The position numbers and the translations under genes were made by a program. A stretch of DNA of 64,000 bases from Bythopirellula polymerisocia (GTDB taxonomy: Bacteria > Planctomycetota > Planctomycetia > Pirellulales > Lacipirellulaceae): contig NZ_SJPS01000003.1 in assembly GCF_007860015.1 (NCBI RefSeq), forward strand, positions 62,001 through 126,000, in the 5' to 3' direction. The notes beneath the pieces are model-generated. The model did no database searches and was not told where the DNA came from. It saw only the letters and a list, made by a program, of their open reading frames with translations. Positions 1-9,223 of this stretch are shown here, piece by piece; position 1 is the first letter of the stretch; every line of letters starts with the position of its first letter.

Positions 1-121
1 ATGTCTCGATGGAGGGAGAATGTCCGTCCCCCATGCCGGGCATGACCCGCTCGGTCACCAGCCATGCCATACTGGAGAGCCACAATGCGAACACTGCAAG
101 GACGAATATCCGATTCGCCAT
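1..121 (-). CDS. N-terminus of a membrane-anchored or secreted protein (partial)
   Basis: An open frame begins with ATG at 119-121 on the minus strand and runs off the left edge of the window, so only about 40 residues are visible. The peptide starts MANRIFVLAVFALWLSSMAW and continues with VTERVMPGMGDG. It has a short basic start, a hydrophobic stretch of about 16 residues and then a polar segment, which fits a single N-terminal membrane anchor or signal peptide. A GGAG sits about 9 bases upstream of the ATG. Nothing in the visible part identifies the function. The reading frame, start and RBS make a real gene likely, but the product cannot be named. Confidence 0.6.
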   Translation of the reverse strand, partial: MANRIFVLAVFALWLSSMAWLVTERVMPGMGDGHSPSIET

Positions 122-319
122 AGGATGACTCCATGGTTAGAGACCTAGACCACGAAACGAAACCAAATCCTTTCCGCCTAAAGAGTTACCGCCCGGCGCG
201 GCACCACTTATCGATTCTCTAGGCATTGTAGCCAGAAATTTGAGTAAAAGCGACAGATTGTTCATTTCTCAGCCAAGAAAACGGCAATTTTGAGCAATTC
301 TGGCTAGCACTTGGGGATA

Positions 320-919
320 CTACTGAGCCGAATCCTTAGAGTTAGCAGAGGCTTCAACACTCCCAATCCCCAACGCCGTTTCCAGATAGTCGTCGAGCGT
401 ATAAATAGTTTGCTGACGTAGTGAGGAGGAACCACTCTTTTTTGTGTCAGCCTGGGCTATTGGATTTTGCCGCTTTGCTTCAACCATTGAAATGATTTCT
501 GCCGTCGACTTATCGATAATCGCCCGTTGAAGCACTTCTCTCCCTTGAGGGCTGAGCGAAAGTGCTTCGATTTCTGCGTATCCTCCCAGTTGGCTACTCG
601 CTGAGCTGAGTATTTCACTCCCTTGTTCCTTGTAGAAAAAACGGCAAAGAGGTGCTGTATCCTTAAGAGTTCTATGCAACAGGCCACGGTGCGTAGCGGG
701 GGAAGCACCCAGGCTTAGCCGCAGATATTGCTGTAGTTCTTCGATCTGAGACTCTGTGACCAAGCCTCCGGGAACGTAGCCAGTCATTGATTCCAGATAT
801 AGCCTTGCCGTTTCAGAAATCGCCCTGCGCTGCTGGCTGTCCAATTGAGGTTTGGCGGCGAAGGTGATTATTGGTGTAAACGCCAAGAAACTGATCGATA
901 AGATGACTATGGTTTTCAT
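320..919 (-). CDS. Secreted protein of unknown function
   Basis: I do not recognise this protein. The frame is open further upstream, but I take the ATG at 917-919 as the start because it gives a clean signal peptide (MKTIVILSISFLAFTPIITFAA) ending in an Ala-x-Ala-type site. The mature part is about 175 residues, mostly polar and predicted helical, with one Cys and no recognisable catalytic motif. The C-terminal 40 residues are Ser/Gln rich. No strong Shine-Dalgarno is visible. It lies alone between the left-edge gene and the divergent zinc-ribbon gene at 1236. A planctomycete-restricted exported protein is the best description. Confidence 0.6.
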   Translation of the reverse strand: MKTIVILSISFLAFTPIITFAAKPQLDSQQRRAISETARLYLESMTGYVPGGLVTESQIEELQQYLRLSLGASPATHRGLLHRTLKDTAPLCRFFYKEQGSEILSSASSQLGGYAEIEALSLSPQGREVLQRAIIDKSTAEIISMVEAKRQNPIAQADTKKSGSSSLRQQTIYTLDDYLETALGIGSVEASANSKDSAQ

Positions 920-1235
920 TTCTAAAGTCCGGTCGGATGTGCGGAAACGAAGCTCCGAATTGCAGAAAAGTGGGTTTCTACCCGAGGCCCAAAGTCCGAG
1001 AAGAATGGGCACTCTTCTGGGTGTATTAGACAACCCTACCTTACGAAAGCAGATGAAGGGTCCATTTCATAACCCCTTTAATTAAAGGAACTTACATAAA
1101 ACTCTGAAAAACTTTTTCAGAATAAGTCCCCCTTTCGGGTGGGTTACTATTTGCATCCGGACATTGATGGATTATGTTGGCATAACAGTCGTTCGGAACC
1201 GATTCTATTCTTACTCGCCAAACAGGAGGTTAACC
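920..1235. promoter_or_regulatory. Divergent intergenic region with two palindromes
   Basis: About 316 bases separate the start of the secreted protein (919, minus) from the zinc-ribbon start (1236, plus), so both promoters should be here. Two inverted repeats stand out. The first is a perfect 14-base palindrome at 1075-1088 (CCTTTAATTAAAGG). The second is a 7-bp-stem hairpin at 1104-1120 (CTGAAAA, 3-base loop, TTTTCAG). Either could be an operator; the second could also end a short transcript. I cannot assign convincing -35/-10 boxes. No gene is seen inside. Confidence 0.35.
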
Positions 1236-1460
1236 ATGCCGAGTGGTGCTTATTTCATTCGCAGTTGTCCAACTTGTGGCAGGTCATTGGAAATTCGGGT
1301 TGAGTATTTTGGCAAGCGTGTCTCTTGTAAACACTGTTCAGCTGAGTTTGACACGATCGATGCCCCTCAAGATTCACTGGGGGCTAGTGATTCGTCGCTT
1401 AGTCTCTTGGCACGTGCTGAAGAGTTGATCGAGTCAGTGAAGATTGGCTCCGTGGCCTGA
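1236..1460 (+). CDS. Small double-CxxC zinc-ribbon protein
   Basis: A 74-residue protein with two Cys pairs, CPTC near residue 11 and CKHC near residue 31, about 16 residues apart. This is the layout of a zinc ribbon, followed by a Ser/Ala-rich helical tail. The start is set by a perfect AGGAGG at 1224-1229, six bases before the ATG at 1236. The open frame extends upstream to 1164 but has no ribosome site there. Similar small zinc-ribbon proteins, alone or as N-terminal domains, are common in planctomycetes; their role is unknown, with nucleic-acid or protein binding the usual guess. Its 3' end overlaps the convergent aroA by 27 bases. Confidence 0.75.
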   Translation: MPSGAYFIRSCPTCGRSLEIRVEYFGKRVSCKHCSAEFDTIDAPQDSLGASDSSLSLLARAEELIESVKIGSVA

Positions 1461-2750
1461 ATTCTGCCGATCATTTGTTAGACTTCCCAGTTCTGTAAAG
1501 AACTTGGGATAGGTTTTGGCAGTGCAGTCTGGGTCTCGGATAACGACTCCGCGCGCCTTGATTCCGGCAACGGCAAAACTCATTGCCATGCGATGGTCGT
1601 TATAGGTATCAATGGTGGCCGGCAGAACCTCACCAGGGATGATGTCGAGCCCACCCGGGTACTCCGCAACTTTTGCTCCGAGCTTCCGCAGTTCCGTCGC
1701 CAAGGCCGCGATGCGGTCGGTTTCCTTGTGGCGAATGTGGGCAATGTTTCGAATACGCGTCGTACCTTTTGCAAACAGAGCCACCACAGCTAATGTTTGC
1801 ACGGTATCGCTGATCGCATTCATATCTACATCGATGCCACTGAGCGGACCGCCCTGTACCGTGATGGCATCCTCTTGGTATTCAATCTGGCAGCCCATGC
1901 TCTGCAGGCATTTGACGAAGGCGACGTCCCCTTGCAGGCTTTGCGAGTTCAAGCCGCGGACCGTCACCTTGCCTCCTGTGACAGCTGCAACAGCCCAGAA
2001 ATAACTAGCCGCGGAGGCATCTGGTTCGATAGCATAGCGGCATGCTTGATACCTGCCCTGACTCGGTATCTGAATCTCGCAAAAGTCCGATGCGAATTGC
2101 GTTTTGACACCAAACGACTCCATCACACGCAGAGTCATTCTCACATAGGGAATCGAAACCAGCTTGCCCGCCACGCGAAGTATGACATCTTCCTCTGCAC
2201 AAGGAGCCGCCATCAAGAGTCCACTCAAGAATTGGCTGGAGATATCGCCTCTCACGGTTGCAACTCCTCCCTGAAGTCCTCTGGCCGCTACCTTGACTGG
2301 TGGACAACCACCGTCTCTTTCACAACGCACATCGGCACCGAGCTGATTCAAAGCAGATGCAAGATCGCCTATCGGCCGTTCACGCATCCTTTCCACGCCA
2401 TCCAGTCGAAACTTACCCTGACCCAAAGTAACTGCGGCAGTTAAGAATCGAATCGTGGTCCCGCTGTTCCCAACGAAAATTTCTGCTGCTTTGGCTGGAA
2501 GATTACCTCCACAGCCGACCACCTGAAGTGTCTGTCCCGAATCGGCCACGTTCACCGAGATTCCCAATGCTCGCAGGCCGTCAATCATGACCTGCGTATC
2601 TTCACTGTCGAGAGCACCCTGTAGCTCCGATTTGCCCTCAGCCAACGCAGCACAGATGAGCGCTCGATTTGTGATGCTTTTCGAGCCAGGAGGGCGGATT
2701 TCTCCAACTACTGGCTTCTTAACAGGTTGAATTTCGATCTCATCAGGCAT
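1434..2750 (-). CDS. aroA: 3-phosphoshikimate 1-carboxyvinyltransferase (EPSP synthase)
   Basis: Cytosolic enzyme of the shikimate pathway that joins phosphoenolpyruvate to shikimate-3-phosphate, giving EPSP, the precursor of chorismate and the aromatic amino acids. The 438-residue length is normal for AroA. Visible signatures are PPGSKSITNRA at residues 20-30 (the phosphate-binding GSKS and the NR pair), NSGTTIRFL near residue 95, RGDISSQF in the middle and YNDHRMAMSFAVAG near the C-terminus. The last carries the conserved DHR-M-A segment of the second AroA signature. The start at 2750 puts the first family motif at the expected distance. It is monocistronic, divergent from the oxidoreductase at 2924 and overlapping the zinc-ribbon gene tail to tail. 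Confidence 0.97.
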   Translation of the reverse strand: MPDEIEIQPVKKPVVGEIRPPGSKSITNRALICAALAEGKSELQGALDSEDTQVMIDGLRALGISVNVADSGQTLQVVGCGGNLPAKAAEIFVGNSGTTIRFLTAAVTLGQGKFRLDGVERMRERPIGDLASALNQLGADVRCERDGGCPPVKVAARGLQGGVATVRGDISSQFLSGLLMAAPCAEEDVILRVAGKLVSIPYVRMTLRVMESFGVKTQFASDFCEIQIPSQGRYQACRYAIEPDASAASYFWAVAAVTGGKVTVRGLNSQSLQGDVAFVKCLQSMGCQIEYQEDAITVQGGPLSGIDVDMNAISDTVQTLAVVALFAKGTTRIRNIAHIRHKETDRIAALATELRKLGAKVAEYPGGLDIIPGEVLPATIDTYNDHRMAMSFAVAGIKARGVVIRDPDCTAKTYPKFFTELGSLTNDRQNSGHGANLH

Positions 2751-2923
2751 GAAGGATAACCGTGAGGCGGCTCGAAGCTGGAAAGGGAAAGACCAATTGG
2801 TGAATCGAAATACACAAGGTATGTTAGTAGCTGGAATAGGGCGTGGGAAGCCTGAACGACTGGCCAGCGAGGCGACTGATGATGATTCGAAAACTTAGGG
2901 AATGACCTGGAAATTACTCTAAC

Positions 2924-5176
2924 ATGAAAAAGGTAACTTCGGGCGGCGGTTGGCCGGCAATCTGGTACACGTTTCGCAAAGGTCGCGAAGCCGGCGGCAT
3001 TTGGAAGCTGTGGAAAGCTATGCGCTCTAAAAACGCATGCAAGACCTGCGCCTTGGGCATGGGGGGACAACAGGGTGGCATGGTCAATGAGCAAGGCCAT
3101 TTTCCTGAGGTCTGCAAGAAATCGCTCCAAGCCATGGTTGCTGATATGCAAGGATCGATTGATCCTGAATTCTGGCAGCAGTACTCCATCGAAGATCTAA
3201 AGCAACTCACTCCTCGCGAGTTGGAGAACTGTGGCAGACTCACTCAACCGATGCTCTATACCCCCGAGCTGCGCCGCTATCAGCCGATCCCCTGGGAGGA
3301 CGCCTTTCGACGAATTTCCAGTAAGCTCTGTGAGATTCCAGCCGATGAGACTTTCTGGTACTTCTCTGGACGCAGCAGTAACGAGGCCGGTTTTCTTTTA
3401 CAGCTATTTGCAAGGCTCTATGGAACGAACAACGTCAACAACTGTAGTTTCTACTGTCATCAGGCCAGCGGCGTTGGGTTGGCCAGCAGCACTGGCAGCG
3501 GAACGGCAACGATTGTACTCGAAGACATGGATGCCGCGGACTTGGTTTTCGTCATCGGCGGCAACCCGGCAAGCAATCATCCACGACTGATGCGGACCTT
3601 GATGCAAGTGAGGCGACGCGGCGGCGAAGTCGTCGTCATCAATCCGCTGGTCGAAACGGGGCTTGTTAATTTTCGTGTCCCTAGCGATGTGAGATCGCTG
3701 CTGTTTGGCACAAAGATCGCTAGCCTCTATGTGCAGCCACACATTGGCGGCGACCTAGCGTTGCTGACTGGCATTGCCAAACGAGTCATTGAACTTAACG
3801 CTCACGACGTCAACTTCCTGGTATCACACTGCAATAATTGGGACGAGTGGGCGCAAAACTTAGCCGCCGCATCTTGGGAAGATATTACGACGAAATCCGG
3901 TGTCTCTTACGAGCAAATCGACGCCATCGCTCAAAAGTACGCAAAGGCTAATAATGTCGTATTCAGTTGGACGATGGGAATCACGCACCATGCTCACGGA
4001 GTGCAAAACGTACAGGCCATTGCCAATCTTGCCTTGCTGCGAGGTATGGTCGGGCGACCAAATGCTGGTTTGCTGCCTATCCGTGGTCATTCCAACGTGC
4101 AAGGCATCGGCTCGGTCGGTGTGACCCCCAAACTGAAAGACGCCGTCTTTGAAAGACTCGAATCTCACTTCGGTGTTGCGTTGCCTACATCCGATGGACT
4201 CGACACTATGGGCTGTATGGAAGCCGCCCACTCAGGGAATCTCAAGTTCGGACTTTGCCTGGGAGGAAATCTCTATGGCTCGAATCCAGACTCAACCTTC
4301 GCCCAGCAAGCAATTGAAAACCTCGACATGATGGTTTATCTGAGCACGACACTCAACACGGGGCACTCCTTCGGCCTGGCGAGAGAAACAATTATCCTCC
4401 CAGTACTCGCTCGGGACGAAGAACCGCAACCCACGACACAGGAATCGATGTTCAATCTCGTTCGACTCAGCGATGGCGGCCCTCGGCGACATCCCGGTCC
4501 AAAGAGCGAGGTAGAAGTCATCGCCACAATCGCACACGAAGTTTCTTCAACTGATTTAGGCCCGAATAAAAATGTTGCGCTAGATTCCATCGAATGGCTC
4601 CGCATGCGCAACACGGGCCGCATTCGTGAAGCCATCGCCGCGATTGTACCTGGCTTCGACAAACTGAAGAACATTGCAGAAACCAAAGAAGAATTTCAAA
4701 TCGACGGCCGTACGTTTCACAAACCGAGTTTTCCTACAGTCAACGGACGCGCTAATCTGCATGCGCATCAATTACCTGACCTACTCGGAAACGAAGGCAG
4801 CCAACTTCGCTTGATGACGATTCGCAGCGAAGGGCAGTTCAACACGGTCGTCTATGAGGATTACGATCTCTATCGCGGTGTGGAAGATCGCCACGTGATC
4901 CTCATTCATCCCGAGGATATCGCCGCAAGAGGGCTCGACCCGGCAGTGCCAGTGACTGTTCACGGTCCCGCCGGCTCTCTCTCCGGAGTGCGACTTCATC
5001 CCTTCCCACAGATTCGAGCGGGCAACACGGCGATGTACTACCCCGAATGTAATGTGCTCGTTAGCCGTCACCTCGATCCCGCCAGCAAGACGCCGGCTTT
5101 TAAGGGAGTAATAATTACCCTCGAACCGGAAGGGGCGCTTCTGGTGCCTAATGAGACTGAATTAAATTCCGCTTAG
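2924..5176 (+). CDS. FdhF/YdeP-family molybdopterin oxidoreductase
   Basis: A 750-residue cytoplasmic member of the molybdopterin/DMSO-reductase superfamily, closest in layout to YdeP-like formate-dehydrogenase homologues. No twin-arginine signal is present. An N-terminal CKTC (near residue 40) with a third Cys about 23 residues later (EVCKKS) could bind an iron-sulfur cluster. A second Cys-containing motif, NCSFYCHQASG near residue 175, precedes the first MPT-binding region, and VFVIGGNPASNHPRLM is the typical pterin-binding strand-turn. GMVGRPNAGLLPIRGHSNVQG is also typical of this subgroup, and a molybdopterin-dinucleotide-binding domain closes the protein (HPEDIAARGL and after). No electron-transfer subunit or fdhD lies nearby. 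The substrate is unknown; YdeP itself is linked to acid resistance. Confidence 0.88.
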   Translation: MKKVTSGGGWPAIWYTFRKGREAGGIWKLWKAMRSKNACKTCALGMGGQQGGMVNEQGHFPEVCKKSLQAMVADMQGSIDPEFWQQYSIEDLKQLTPRELENCGRLTQPMLYTPELRRYQPIPWEDAFRRISSKLCEIPADETFWYFSGRSSNEAGFLLQLFARLYGTNNVNNCSFYCHQASGVGLASSTGSGTATIVLEDMDAADLVFVIGGNPASNHPRLMRTLMQVRRRGGEVVVINPLVETGLVNFRVPSDVRSLLFGTKIASLYVQPHIGGDLALLTGIAKRVIELNAHDVNFLVSHCNNWDEWAQNLAAASWEDITTKSGVSYEQIDAIAQKYAKANNVVFSWTMGITHHAHGVQNVQAIANLALLRGMVGRPNAGLLPIRGHSNVQGIGSVGVTPKLKDAVFERLESHFGVALPTSDGLDTMGCMEAAHSGNLKFGLCLGGNLYGSNPDSTFAQQAIENLDMMVYLSTTLNTGHSFGLARETIILPVLARDEEPQPTTQESMFNLVRLSDGGPRRHPGPKSEVEVIATIAHEVSSTDLGPNKNVALDSIEWLRMRNTGRIREAIAAIVPGFDKLKNIAETKEEFQIDGRTFHKPSFPTVNGRANLHAHQLPDLLGNEGSQLRLMTIRSEGQFNTVVYEDYDLYRGVEDRHVILIHPEDIAARGLDPAVPVTVHGPAGSLSGVRLHPFPQIRAGNTAMYYPECNVLVSRHLDPASKTPAFKGVIITLEPEGALLVPNETELNSA

Positions 5177-5216
5177 TGCTCTTTTATACGAATTTACCCT
5201 TAATATTAAACCAATC

Positions 5217-6911
5217 ATGACCAATTTCCTTACCAGTTTCTTTGTCTTACTTGTTCTGAGTATCCTGTGGAACTGTAGCAGTTTGAGTGCTGCCGCAGCG
5301 CAGGAGGATACCACCGTTGCCGCACGAGATTTCGTAAGGAATTACGAAACGACGGTCGTGCCAATAGAAATCTCGCTCAATCGCGCCTGGTGGGAAGCCA
5401 ATACTTCCGGAAGCGACGAGGCGTTTGCTAATAAGGAAGCCCTCGATAAGCAGATGAATGAGTTGCTTTCTTCTCCAGGGAATTTTGAAAAGCTGAAAAG
5501 CATCAAAGCAGGTACGATCACTGATCCGCAACTCGCCCGCCAGATCGAGGTTCTGTATCTGATCTATCTCAATCGACAAGGCGATCTCACCCTGCTCAAT
5601 CGCATGTCTGCCAAGGCCAACGAGATTGAGAAGAAATTCAACCAATTTCGTGCCACGGTCGGTAAGAAATCGTTCACCGACAGCCAAGTCCGCGATGTTC
5701 TGCTCACTTCCAAGGATTCTGTCGAACGCGAGCAGATCTGGAAAGCTAACAAAGACGTTGGCACCCAGGTGGCGGTCGATCTGCGGGAACTGGTCCGCAT
5801 GAGAAACGAAGTGGCGAGAAAGCTCGGCTTCAAGAATTACCATGATATGCAACTCACTATCAACGAGCAGGATCAAGCTGAAGTTCTCGCCTTGTTTGAC
5901 GAGCTCGACGATCTGACTCGCGGACCTTATGCCCGAGCCAAAGATCAGATCGACACAGCGCTCGCCGACCAATACGGACTGTTGGTCTCCGACCTCCAGC
6001 CTTGGCACTATCAGGATCCATTTTTTCAAGAGCCACCAGCCGTGTATGAGATCGATCTCGGAGGGCCGTTTTCCAAAACTGACATCTTGCAAGTCTGCCG
6101 GGAGTTTTACGCAGGGATCAAACTCCCCATCGAGGATGTCCTCGAGCAAAGCGATCTCTACGAAAAGCCGAAAAAAAGCCCGCACGCTTTTTGCACGGAT
6201 ATCGATCGTGCCGGTGACGTCCGCGTGCTGGCTAATATCGTTCCCAATGAATACTGGATGAGCACCATGCTTCATGAGCTTGGACACTCGGTTTATTCGA
6301 GCAAGTATATCCCGATGACTTTGCCGTATCTGCTACGGGTGAACTCGCATATCCTCACTACCGAAGGGGTGGCAATGATGTTTGAGCGGTTTGCGACCGA
6401 CCCTGAGTGGCTCAAGGCCTACGGAGTCGATGTCGACGACCCAGCGACTTACAAGGCAGCCAGCCAGCGGATGCGTCGTGACAAGCTGCTGATCTTCTCT
6501 CGCTGGTGTCAGGTAATGCTGCGGTTTGAAATGGCGATGTACGAAGATCCCGACCAGGACCTCAATCAGCTTTGGTGGGATCTAGTTGAGAAATATCAAC
6601 TAGTACAAAGGCCCGAAGGACGCGATGCGCCGGATTTCGCAAGCAAAATCCACGTTGTCAGCGCACCTTGCTATTACCACAATTACATGATGGGCGAGTT
6701 GTTCGCCTGCCAAGTCCACGCAGCCATTTGCCGCGACCTGGACATACCAGGCAAACCTGCAAACGCGTTCTACACCCGTGAACCGCGTGTTGGCAAATTC
6801 ATGCAGGAAAAGATATTTGATCCAGGCGCCATGTTGCCATGGAATGAATTAACCAAACATGCCACAGGCGAGCACTTAAACGCCAAGTCGTTCGCAGCGG
6901 AGTTTCAGTAA
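5217..6911 (+). CDS. Exported M2-type (ACE-like) zinc metallopeptidase
   Basis: A 564-residue protein with an N-terminal signal peptide (hydrophobic residues about 4-22, then SAAAAQ) and a zinc-protease core. HELGH at residues 353-357 supplies two zinc-binding histidines and the catalytic Glu. TTEGVAMMFE, roughly 30 residues later, supplies the third ligand Glu. The all-helical N-terminal part and the overall length fit the M2 peptidyl-dipeptidase family; M3 is the main alternative. It is expected in the periplasm, where it would trim peptides. It lies 40 bases after the oxidoreductase stop and may be read from the same transcript, though the functions do not connect clearly. Confidence 0.88.
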   Translation: MTNFLTSFFVLLVLSILWNCSSLSAAAAQEDTTVAARDFVRNYETTVVPIEISLNRAWWEANTSGSDEAFANKEALDKQMNELLSSPGNFEKLKSIKAGTITDPQLARQIEVLYLIYLNRQGDLTLLNRMSAKANEIEKKFNQFRATVGKKSFTDSQVRDVLLTSKDSVEREQIWKANKDVGTQVAVDLRELVRMRNEVARKLGFKNYHDMQLTINEQDQAEVLALFDELDDLTRGPYARAKDQIDTALADQYGLLVSDLQPWHYQDPFFQEPPAVYEIDLGGPFSKTDILQVCREFYAGIKLPIEDVLEQSDLYEKPKKSPHAFCTDIDRAGDVRVLANIVPNEYWMSTMLHELGHSVYSSKYIPMTLPYLLRVNSHILTTEGVAMMFERFATDPEWLKAYGVDVDDPATYKAASQRMRRDKLLIFSRWCQVMLRFEMAMYEDPDQDLNQLWWDLVEKYQLVQRPEGRDAPDFASKIHVVSAPCYYHNYMMGELFACQVHAAICRDLDIPGKPANAFYTREPRVGKFMQEKIFDPGAMLPWNELTKHATGEHLNAKSFAAEFQ

Positions 6912-7020
6912 ATATAGATTACTGCACGTACGCGACAACTGCGACTGGAGATGTACATGCTGGCTAGGCCGCCGGACCTTCTCAGCTCAGTCTTGAATCT
7001 CTAGCCCATTTGTTCTAGTC

Positions 7021-7041
7021 TAAAGAGTATTGTTCTCTTTA
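7021..7041. promoter_or_regulatory. Inverted repeat upstream of a secreted-protein gene
   Basis: TAAAGAG and CTCTTTA form a perfect 7-bp stem around a 7-base loop, about 50 bases upstream of the ATG at 7093. There is no T-run after it, so it is not a clear terminator for the peptidase gene. An operator or 5'-leader hairpin is possible. Confidence 0.25.
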
Positions 7042-7092
7042 CAACACTTCAAAACAAAGACGCGTTTCTCTTAATTGCTTGGAGTGCTCATT

Positions 7093-7731
7093 ATGGATGC
7101 CATCAAAATGCAGCCCGTTCTTAGGACATTGCTGCATTCGACTGCAATTGTCTCCCTTGGCTTTTGTTTGGCTGACTGTCTGGCGCAATCCCCTGGAGAG
7201 ACTGAGCAGGCTCAATCACCCTCTACTGCCGAATACACTGCCGAGCATGACAAGATTTGGAATAGCAAGGAAATGCTCGAAGCAAGGGCTCACCTGAAGA
7301 CGACTTTCGAGCGTTCTGCGAAAATCTCTCAGGAGCAGGCCGACAAGTATATGGCTGATCTCAAAGCCATGAGTCCAGACGAACTTCAGGTCTGGCTAAT
7401 AAACTTTCAAGAACAACGTGCGAGTACCCTCAAGCAAGTCGAGCGGGAACGTCAGATTCGACAGCAGACTCTGGCAAGTCGCTCTCCGGCTCAGCAAGTT
7501 GGTGGCTTTCGGAATCCCTCACCGGGGAGGGGTACAGTGTCTTCAGGATTGCCAGCGGGGACCGGGCTGCAACCAGCAGGAGGTAGCCGCAATGTTTTTG
7601 CTTCCTCACCCCAGGTGCAGAAGCCGTTTTCTTCTCCTGCTTACCAACAATCCGTGCGACCGCTTGTCACTTCCGAAGATGCGGCGCGAACTGAAATACT
7701 TCGTGGTTTTTCACCATTCATCGCCTTTTAA
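7093..7731 (+). CDS. Secreted protein of unknown function
   Basis: I take the ATG at 7093 as the start because GGAG lies at 7081-7084. A TTG at 7075 opens the same frame but has no ribosome site. The 212-residue product begins with a signal peptide (hydrophobic STAIVSLGFCLADCLAQ). It continues with a charged helical segment of about 90 residues rich in Glu/Lys/Gln (EQADKYMADLKAMSPDELQ) and ends in a low-complexity Gly/Ser/Pro tail. A coiled or helical exported protein is the most that can be said. It precedes another exported unknown by 47 bases, so the two probably form an operon. Confidence 0.6.
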   Translation: MDAIKMQPVLRTLLHSTAIVSLGFCLADCLAQSPGETEQAQSPSTAEYTAEHDKIWNSKEMLEARAHLKTTFERSAKISQEQADKYMADLKAMSPDELQVWLINFQEQRASTLKQVERERQIRQQTLASRSPAQQVGGFRNPSPGRGTVSSGLPAGTGLQPAGGSRNVFASSPQVQKPFSSPAYQQSVRPLVTSEDAARTEILRGFSPFIAF

Positions 7732-7778
7732 CTTCCCCACTTCTTTCTCAACGCCTAACGTTTGATTGAAAGCCGTAT

Positions 7779-9140
7779 ATGACACCGATTACGCGACCCC
7801 GAATTATGGCTCCTTTTTCTGGCTTTAATGTACGGAGACTTTGCCTCTTATTACTGTGCTTAGCTGTGTCTTCCGCTGTTTTCCAGCCAAAGATTCATGC
7901 TGCAGAAATCGAGCAACGACTTCCCAATTCATCAAGCAATGCGGCCTTGCACTACCAACGTGCTCTTCTCTTTCTGGCGGAGGTTGATCCTGGAAAGCGC
8001 AAACAGCTGGAAAAGCCCATTTGGGAAATCGTTACTCCAAAAACTTCCGAGCAAGAAACCAAAGCAATTGACGACCTGTTGATCGCTGCACGGCACGCAA
8101 TCCGTGCTGGCCTGATCGGTGCAGCTCAAGCCAATGCCGACTTCGGTGCCAACATGAGCGAATACTCGGTAGGCACGGTGCTTCCCCATGTTGGACCGAT
8201 GCAGGATCTGGCGAAATTAATTGCCCTCTATGGCATGCAGAAGGAAGCCGAGGGAGACTGGCAGGAGTCCGCTCAGGTTTATCTCGATCTGATTCGTATG
8301 GGCCAGCATATGGGCCAGCAAACAACTTTGGCCGAATCGATCGAAGGAGTGCGAATACTTGAAACTGGCTATCACGCGCTTGCTTCCTGGGCAGTGCATA
8401 GTCCAGATACCCAGTTAATCAAAGAGGTGCGATCCTTACTGGGTGCAATAGCTCCAAACCCTTTGACTCCTGCGACTGCGATCGGGTACGAGGCTGCCCT
8501 GGTCGACCTTCGTCTCAACCGATTGCAAGATGCATTTCCGGATGGGAATTGGGCGGAAATGATGCTCTCCGTGATTGAGGGTCGCCCCGAGAAGCAGGAC
8601 CCGGCCTCGATTGAAGCATTTGTCAAATCCGAGGCCGCGAAGCGAGGGGTCCCCACCTCTGTGTTCGACAGCAAGTCTTCTTTTGATGAATTCATTGAGA
8701 AATTGCGATCGGTCAATGCACAATATTACGAGGCTACCCTGAACAGCCTCGCCCTGCCGACCGAAAAATCCATTACCGTAGGAGAGCAGACTTACCAGAA
8801 ATTTGCACCGCAATTATTGAGGCTAGGTGACCCTGGCACGCTCAATCCGGGACAAATCGCCGCTTACTTTGCTTCGCATCAGGCGGAACACCAATTAGCA
8901 GACTTGGTCCTGGCACTTTCTGCAAACAAGCAGGGTGATCTGTTCCCCAAAGATTTGTCCAAGGTGGCAAACGATTTTGGAGGCAAACTTTCCCCGAGCC
9001 CTACCGAGTCCGGCAAACTAACCTACAAAGTATCTCCTGACCAAAAAGGATTTCGAATCTCTTACTTGGGAACGAAGATTGGCGGGGTAGAAATCCCCGA
9101 GATTTCGTTTGAATACGGAGGCGGTGGCGCTAGTAAATAG
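7779..9140 (+). CDS. Secreted helical protein of unknown function
   Basis: A 453-residue protein with an N-terminal hydrophobic signal (LCLLLLCLAVSSAVF, cleavage expected after IHAA). The mature part is largely helical and may be built of TPR-like hairpins: NAALHYQRALLFLAEVD and WQESAQVYLDLIRMGQHMGQ resemble repeat helices. The C-terminus is more strand-like with a Gly-rich end. No catalytic motif is visible. Such proteins with an N-terminal tetratricopeptide-like part are frequent among planctomycete exported unknowns. It follows the 7093 gene closely and is convergent with the short secA. Confidence 0.6.
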   Translation: MTPITRPRIMAPFSGFNVRRLCLLLLCLAVSSAVFQPKIHAAEIEQRLPNSSSNAALHYQRALLFLAEVDPGKRKQLEKPIWEIVTPKTSEQETKAIDDLLIAARHAIRAGLIGAAQANADFGANMSEYSVGTVLPHVGPMQDLAKLIALYGMQKEAEGDWQESAQVYLDLIRMGQHMGQQTTLAESIEGVRILETGYHALASWAVHSPDTQLIKEVRSLLGAIAPNPLTPATAIGYEAALVDLRLNRLQDAFPDGNWAEMMLSVIEGRPEKQDPASIEAFVKSEAAKRGVPTSVFDSKSSFDEFIEKLRSVNAQYYEATLNSLALPTEKSITVGEQTYQKFAPQLLRLGDPGTLNPGQIAAYFASHQAEHQLADLVLALSANKQGDLFPKDLSKVANDFGGKLSPSPTESGKLTYKVSPDQKGFRISYLGTKIGGVEIPEISFEYGGGGASK

Positions 9141-9223
9141 TGATACGCAGTCTAGTCGCGCTCCCCTTCGGGTCGCGGCTTACCCATGCACTCCGGTCAC
9201 TTACTTTCCCCGGCTCGCCGTGC

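Noticed and set aside
1797..2444. Open frame of 215 codons on the plus strand
   Set aside because: Antisense to aroA, which has complete family signatures.
5247..6287. Open frame of 346 codons on the minus strand
   Set aside because: It lies entirely inside the M2 peptidase gene on the opposite strand, whose HELGH site and signal peptide are clear. The antisense product has no family features.
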